Source of the DNA: Orrella daihaiensis
GTDB taxonomy: Bacteria > Pseudomonadota > Gammaproteobacteria > Burkholderiales > Burkholderiaceae_B
Direction: 5' to 3'
Length of the DNA stretch: 64,000 nt
NCBI RefSeq assembly: GCF_022811525.1
Contig: NZ_CP063982.1
Coordinates: 2,666,001 to 2,730,000 of the forward strand
Below, piece by piece: positions 61,321 through 64,000 of the stretch; position 1 is the first letter of the stretch; every line of letters begins with the position of its first letter. Made by a program: the position numbers and the translations under genes. The notes beneath the pieces were generated by a model. It was not told the origin of the DNA and did not search any database. It saw nothing but the letters and a program-made list of their open reading frames with translations.

Positions 61321-62512
61321 GTTCAACATTGCGTTGAAATTCTTGCGGCAGGGATTTGCACAGACCCTGCTGATCCTGATTGGTATCGGGGTAGGCGTAG
61401 CGGTCATTGTATTCATCACCACCCTAGTGACCGGGCTACAAGCCAACATCGTCAATCGCACCCTGGGCACGCAGGCCCACATCCGGGTTGAACCCTATGA
61501 GGAAGTTAATCGGCAGGCAACGATTACTGAAGGCGTTCGGCAAATCGCACTTGAAGACAAGCGCTCTCAGCAGCTACGCTCAATCAACAATTGGCAACAA
61601 ATCATTACTGCACTTGAAGCACTACCCGATGTCACGGCCGTCTCGCCCGTGGTCTCTGGACCAGCATTTGCCAAGCGGGGTGCTGCCACCATGTCGGTGT
61701 CAGTCATTGGTATCGACCCCGTGCGTTACGAGCGAATCATTTCGATCAGTGACGATATCATCAGCGGTCAGTTTCGGATCGGTGCTGGTGATACCGTCAT
61801 TGGCTCAAAGCTGGCTAGCGACCTCGGCGTCCGGGTGGGTAGTAAGCTGCGGTTGGAAGCTACCGGTGGCCGAACCGCAGTGGTGACCATCACCGGCATA
61901 TTTGATTTAGGCGTGCGCGAACTTGATTCACGGTTTGTATATCTGGAACTTAAACAAGCACAGGCACTGCTTGGGCTTTATGGTGGCGTCACCGTGATTG
62001 ACCTGACGGTCAAAGACATCTTCGATGCCAGCCGCGTGTCTGACCAGATTGATCGCTTAACCAACCTGAAATCCGAGAGCTGGATGCAGATCAACAGTCA
62101 ATTGATGAATGCACTCAAGTCCCAAAGTCTGTCATCTAGCCTGATCAGTTTCTTCGTGGCACTCTCAGTCGCATTTGGCATCGCCAGTGTGCTGGCCATT
62201 AGCGTGACACAACGCACCCGCGAAATCGGAATCTTGCGCGCCATGGGTGCGCGCAAAGAACAAATGCTGCGAGTGTTTCTAATTCAGGGTGCCATACTCG
62301 GTTTGTTCGGATCGTTTGCGGGTGCCGGTGCTGGCTGGGGCATGGTCTGGATTTTTAATGAGTTCGGACCACGGCTGTTTGATATCAGCCCCTCATTAAC
62401 CATCATTCCGGTTGCGACCAGTATCGCCACCATCACTGGAGTGATCGCCGCCATTGCACCGGCCTGGCGTGCTTCTCGTCTTGATCCCGTTGCGGCAATT
62501 CGTTATGTCTAA
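61310..62512 (+). CDS. ABC transporter permease, MacB/FtsX-type
   Basis: The 400-residue protein has an N-terminal TM helix (FAQTLLILIGIGVGVAVIVFITTLV), a periplasmic domain, then three TM helices with the FtsX pattern SVTQRTREIGILRAMGARKEQMLRVFLIQGAILGL. The C-terminus APAWRASRLDPVAAIRYV is typical. Unlike MacB, the ATPase is a separate gene, as in DevBCA-type exporters. It overlaps both neighbours by 8-11 bp. The exported substrate is unknown. Confidence 0.88.
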   Translation: MWIEFNIALKFLRQGFAQTLLILIGIGVGVAVIVFITTLVTGLQANIVNRTLGTQAHIRVEPYEEVNRQATITEGVRQIALEDKRSQQLRSINNWQQIITALEALPDVTAVSPVVSGPAFAKRGAATMSVSVIGIDPVRYERIISISDDIISGQFRIGAGDTVIGSKLASDLGVRVGSKLRLEATGGRTAVVTITGIFDLGVRELDSRFVYLELKQAQALLGLYGGVTVIDLTVKDIFDASRVSDQIDRLTNLKSESWMQINSQLMNALKSQSLSSSLISFFVALSVAFGIASVLAISVTQRTREIGILRAMGARKEQMLRVFLIQGAILGLFGSFAGAGAGWGMVWIFNEFGPRLFDISPSLTIIPVATSIATITGVIAAIAPAWRASRLDPVAAIRYV

Positions 62513-63227
62513 CATCAAGGATCCGACTGTCTTGCGGCTAGAGGACTTGCGCAAGTCCTACAACGTGGGTTTGCCCACCGAGCTTGAAGTACTGCACGGT
62601 CTAAACATGACACTGCGTGCACACGACTTTTGTGCCTTGGTTGGCCCCTCAGGCTCTGGCAAGAGTACGTTGCTCAATCTAATTGGTTTGCTTGATCAAC
62701 CCACGAGCGGCGAACTGTACCTGCTTGATCAAGCCACACGTGAACTCGATGACGAGGGTCGCACCCAGATCCGGCGTGAATCAATCGGCTTTGTATTCCA
62801 GTTTCACCACTTGATCGAGGCGTTCACTGCGATTGAGAATGTACTAATGCCCCTGATGGTCAGAGGTGGCAAACCAACTGAAGAACAGACCGCTTGGGCC
62901 ATGCATTTACTTGAAGCTGTCGGTCTGAAAGGTTTTGAGCGCAAAAAACCCAGCCAACTATCCGGCGGTCAACAACAACGAGTCGCGATTGCCCGGGCAC
63001 TGGCCACACGCCCAGCATTACTACTCGCAGACGAACCCACAGGCAACTTGGACACACAAACGGCAGCTCATATCTTTGAGTTGCTTAGACACTTCAATCG
63101 TGAATTTGGCTGTGCAGTGCTGATTGTGACCCACGACCCAAGACTATCTGAAACGTGTGATCGTACCGTTACGCTCGTGGACGGCCAGTTCACGGGTGAT
63201 GTGCGACATGAGCAAGCGGGCAAGTAA
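62505..63227 (+). CDS. ABC transporter ATP-binding protein, LolD/MacB family
   Basis: The 240-residue protein has Walker A GPSGSGKST, signature LSGGQQQRVAIARALA and Walker B LLLADEPTGNLD, with the H-loop in LIVTHDPRLSE. The start ATG 62505 lies inside the end of the permease gene. It powers the adaptor-permease exporter encoded just upstream. The MacB/LolD subgroup works by a mechanotransmission mechanism on periplasmic substrates. Confidence 0.92.
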   Translation: MSNIKDPTVLRLEDLRKSYNVGLPTELEVLHGLNMTLRAHDFCALVGPSGSGKSTLLNLIGLLDQPTSGELYLLDQATRELDDEGRTQIRRESIGFVFQFHHLIEAFTAIENVLMPLMVRGGKPTEEQTAWAMHLLEAVGLKGFERKKPSQLSGGQQQRVAIARALATRPALLLADEPTGNLDTQTAAHIFELLRHFNREFGCAVLIVTHDPRLSETCDRTVTLVDGQFTGDVRHEQAGK

Positions 63228-63544
63228 GGCATCCCTCGGTATAGCGCATCAGAAATCGGGAGATCGCCTGTCGAGTTGAAACGTTGGTTTTAACGATGAA
63301 GCAGGAACCATTGGGAAGTAGTGATACACGCCCAATCCTCGCGGCTTGAGAAAGCCAAGAGGCATCCTCGTCGCTCAGGACGGGGAGGACGTCAACGGAG
63401 CGAGTCAGAACCGTCGACATTAAGCCCGGCCATACATTGTCAGTCACTTTCGAAGACGGCACAGCAGGCGAGATTAACCTTGCAAACAGATTGTTTGAGC
63501 CGGTGCTTAACGATATAGGGGTTGAGTCATACGGCGACGTCGAC
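63228..63544. other. 317-bp stretch without an intact gene
   Basis: No intact gene is supported. The right half contains a likely DUF2442 relic (63401-63549). The left half (about 63240-63400) has an open frame on the minus strand, but I recognise no family and see no ribosome binding site. The stretch separates the exporter operon from the convergent AI-2E family gene. Confidence 0.5.
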
Positions 63545-63549
63545 TTAAC
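63401..63549 (+). pseudogene. possible DUF2442 relic
   Basis: In the frame starting CGAGTCAGA the peptide reads RVRTVDIKPGHTLSVTFEDG, then TAGEINLANRLFEPVLNDIG and VESYGDVDLT. This resembles the small DUF2442 proteins (strand, FEDG turn, GEINL) but lacks the normal start and the C-terminal WPNGAD-like motif. It runs into the end of the next gene on the opposite strand. DUF2442 proteins often pair with DUF4160 proteins; none is seen here. Confidence 0.35.
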
Positions 63550-64000
63550 CTTCTGTCGTCTGTTCTACCGCCTCTTGCTTGTCTAGCCGCAGGTTGTAGA
63601 TCCACTCGCGCCAAATGGCGACCAACAAGGCCATTAGCACTGGACCCACAAAAAGGCCCACAACACCCATCGTTTGCACCCCACCCACCAACCCAAAAAA
63701 CGTCGGCAAGAAGGGCAATTTCACTGGCCCGCCAACAAGCCGGGGTCTGAGTGTCTTGTCAACGATGAATAGTTCAATCGAGCCCCATAAAAATAAGCCC
63801 ACGCCTTGAATCCAGTCACCCGATCCCACTAAATAAATGGATACCAGCGTAAAGCAAAGCGGCGCCCCGCCCGGCACCATGGCCATGACACCGGTGATCA
63901 CGCCCATGAGCACAGGCGACGGAAACCCGACAATCCAGTACGCAATCCCCAACACCACACCTTCACCAATGGCGATCAATCCCATGCCGGTAACGGTTGA
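63545..64000 (-). CDS. AI-2E family transporter, C-terminal part (continues beyond window)
   Basis: About 151 C-terminal residues are visible; the frame is still open at the right edge. IAIGEGVVLGIAYWIVGFPSPVLMGVITGVMAMVPGGAP and LRPRLVGGPVKLPFLPTFFGLVGGVQTMGVVGLFVGPVLMAL match the C-terminal TM region of the PF01594 family. These membrane proteins carry autoinducer-2 in some species and ions in others; the role here is open. The ATG at 63985 is internal, since upstream codons (STVTG) continue the family sequence. Confidence 0.85.
   Translation of the reverse strand, partial: STVTGMGLIAIGEGVVLGIAYWIVGFPSPVLMGVITGVMAMVPGGAPLCFTLVSIYLVGSGDWIQGVGLFLWGSIELFIVDKTLRPRLVGGPVKLPFLPTFFGLVGGVQTMGVVGLFVGPVLMALLVAIWREWIYNLRLDKQEAVEQTTEG

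Noticed and set aside
63190..63462. 90-residue minus-strand open frame
   Set aside because: No family is recognised, its start lies in the DUF2442-like relic and its end overlaps the ABC ATPase gene on the other strand; kept only as an unexplained stretch.

Overview
The window reads as chromosomal DNA of a betaproteobacterium, most likely order Burkholderiales and plausibly near Alcaligenaceae. This is inferred from the hemA-prfA-prmC-grxD-ubiX order, the Burkholderiales-type porin, the glpK/glpD pair, the tripartite TRAP carriers including a TAXI type, and moderate G+C judged by eye. No rRNA, CRISPR array, recombinase or complete insertion sequence was seen.

Layout. 1-9.6 kb is housekeeping: the start of a crotonase gene, an M61 peptidase, selU/mnmH, folB, ttcA and an SDR on the plus strand, facing ubiX, grxD, prmC, prfA and hemA on the minus strand. 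An exact FNR-type palindrome lies upstream of hemA. 9.8-14.65 kb is an accessory patch beginning at tRNA-Phe. A 55-bp copy of the tRNA 3' part recurs 1.65 kb away, enclosing a NYN-domain gene and a MazEF-like pair. Next come a second NYN gene carrying an exact 528-bp tandem duplication, a 109-bp repeat in two copies whose paired ends co-vary, and a HigBA pair enclosed by a 43-bp direct repeat. No integrase is present. 14.7-25.8 kb holds LysE, DUF2061, a Tat-exported patatin, a porin, LysR with a divergent Thermus/Rickettsia-type isocitrate dehydrogenase, divergent glpK/glpD, a rhodanese, an argO-like relic and a phosphoesterase.

26-29.3 kb holds a LysR regulator divergent from DoxX and an extradiol-type dioxygenase, then cupin and DUF2165 genes. 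29.3-39.6 kb is a c-di-GMP and exopolysaccharide neighbourhood. A BcsA-like synthase with a C-terminal PilZ domain and its HlyD partner sit beside two convergent gene pairs. In each pair a periplasmic solute-binding protein is encoded directly upstream of a membrane GGDEF or GGDEF-EAL enzyme. This resembles the NspS/MbaA arrangement of Vibrio, but with different binding-protein families and apparently opposite enzymatic outputs. I consider it the best candidate for an undescribed signalling system here.

39.7-46.5 kb contains GNAT, Crp/Fnr, carbonic anhydrase, DUF3750, cytochrome b561, HAD, GST and YeeE/YedE genes. 46.4-52.4 kb is a MoxR/DUF58/VWA cluster with a membrane-anchored trypsin-like protease and a DUF6279 lipoprotein. 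52.6-60.1 kb has two TRAP systems: a DctQM pair convergent with a TakP-like binding protein, and a TAXI system followed by an FMN-dependent 2-hydroxy-acid dehydrogenase. Together they suggest uptake and oxidation of lactate and 2-oxoacids. 60.2-63.2 kb encodes an overlapping adaptor-permease-ATPase ABC exporter. The window ends with a decayed stretch and the C-terminal part of an AI-2E family protein gene.
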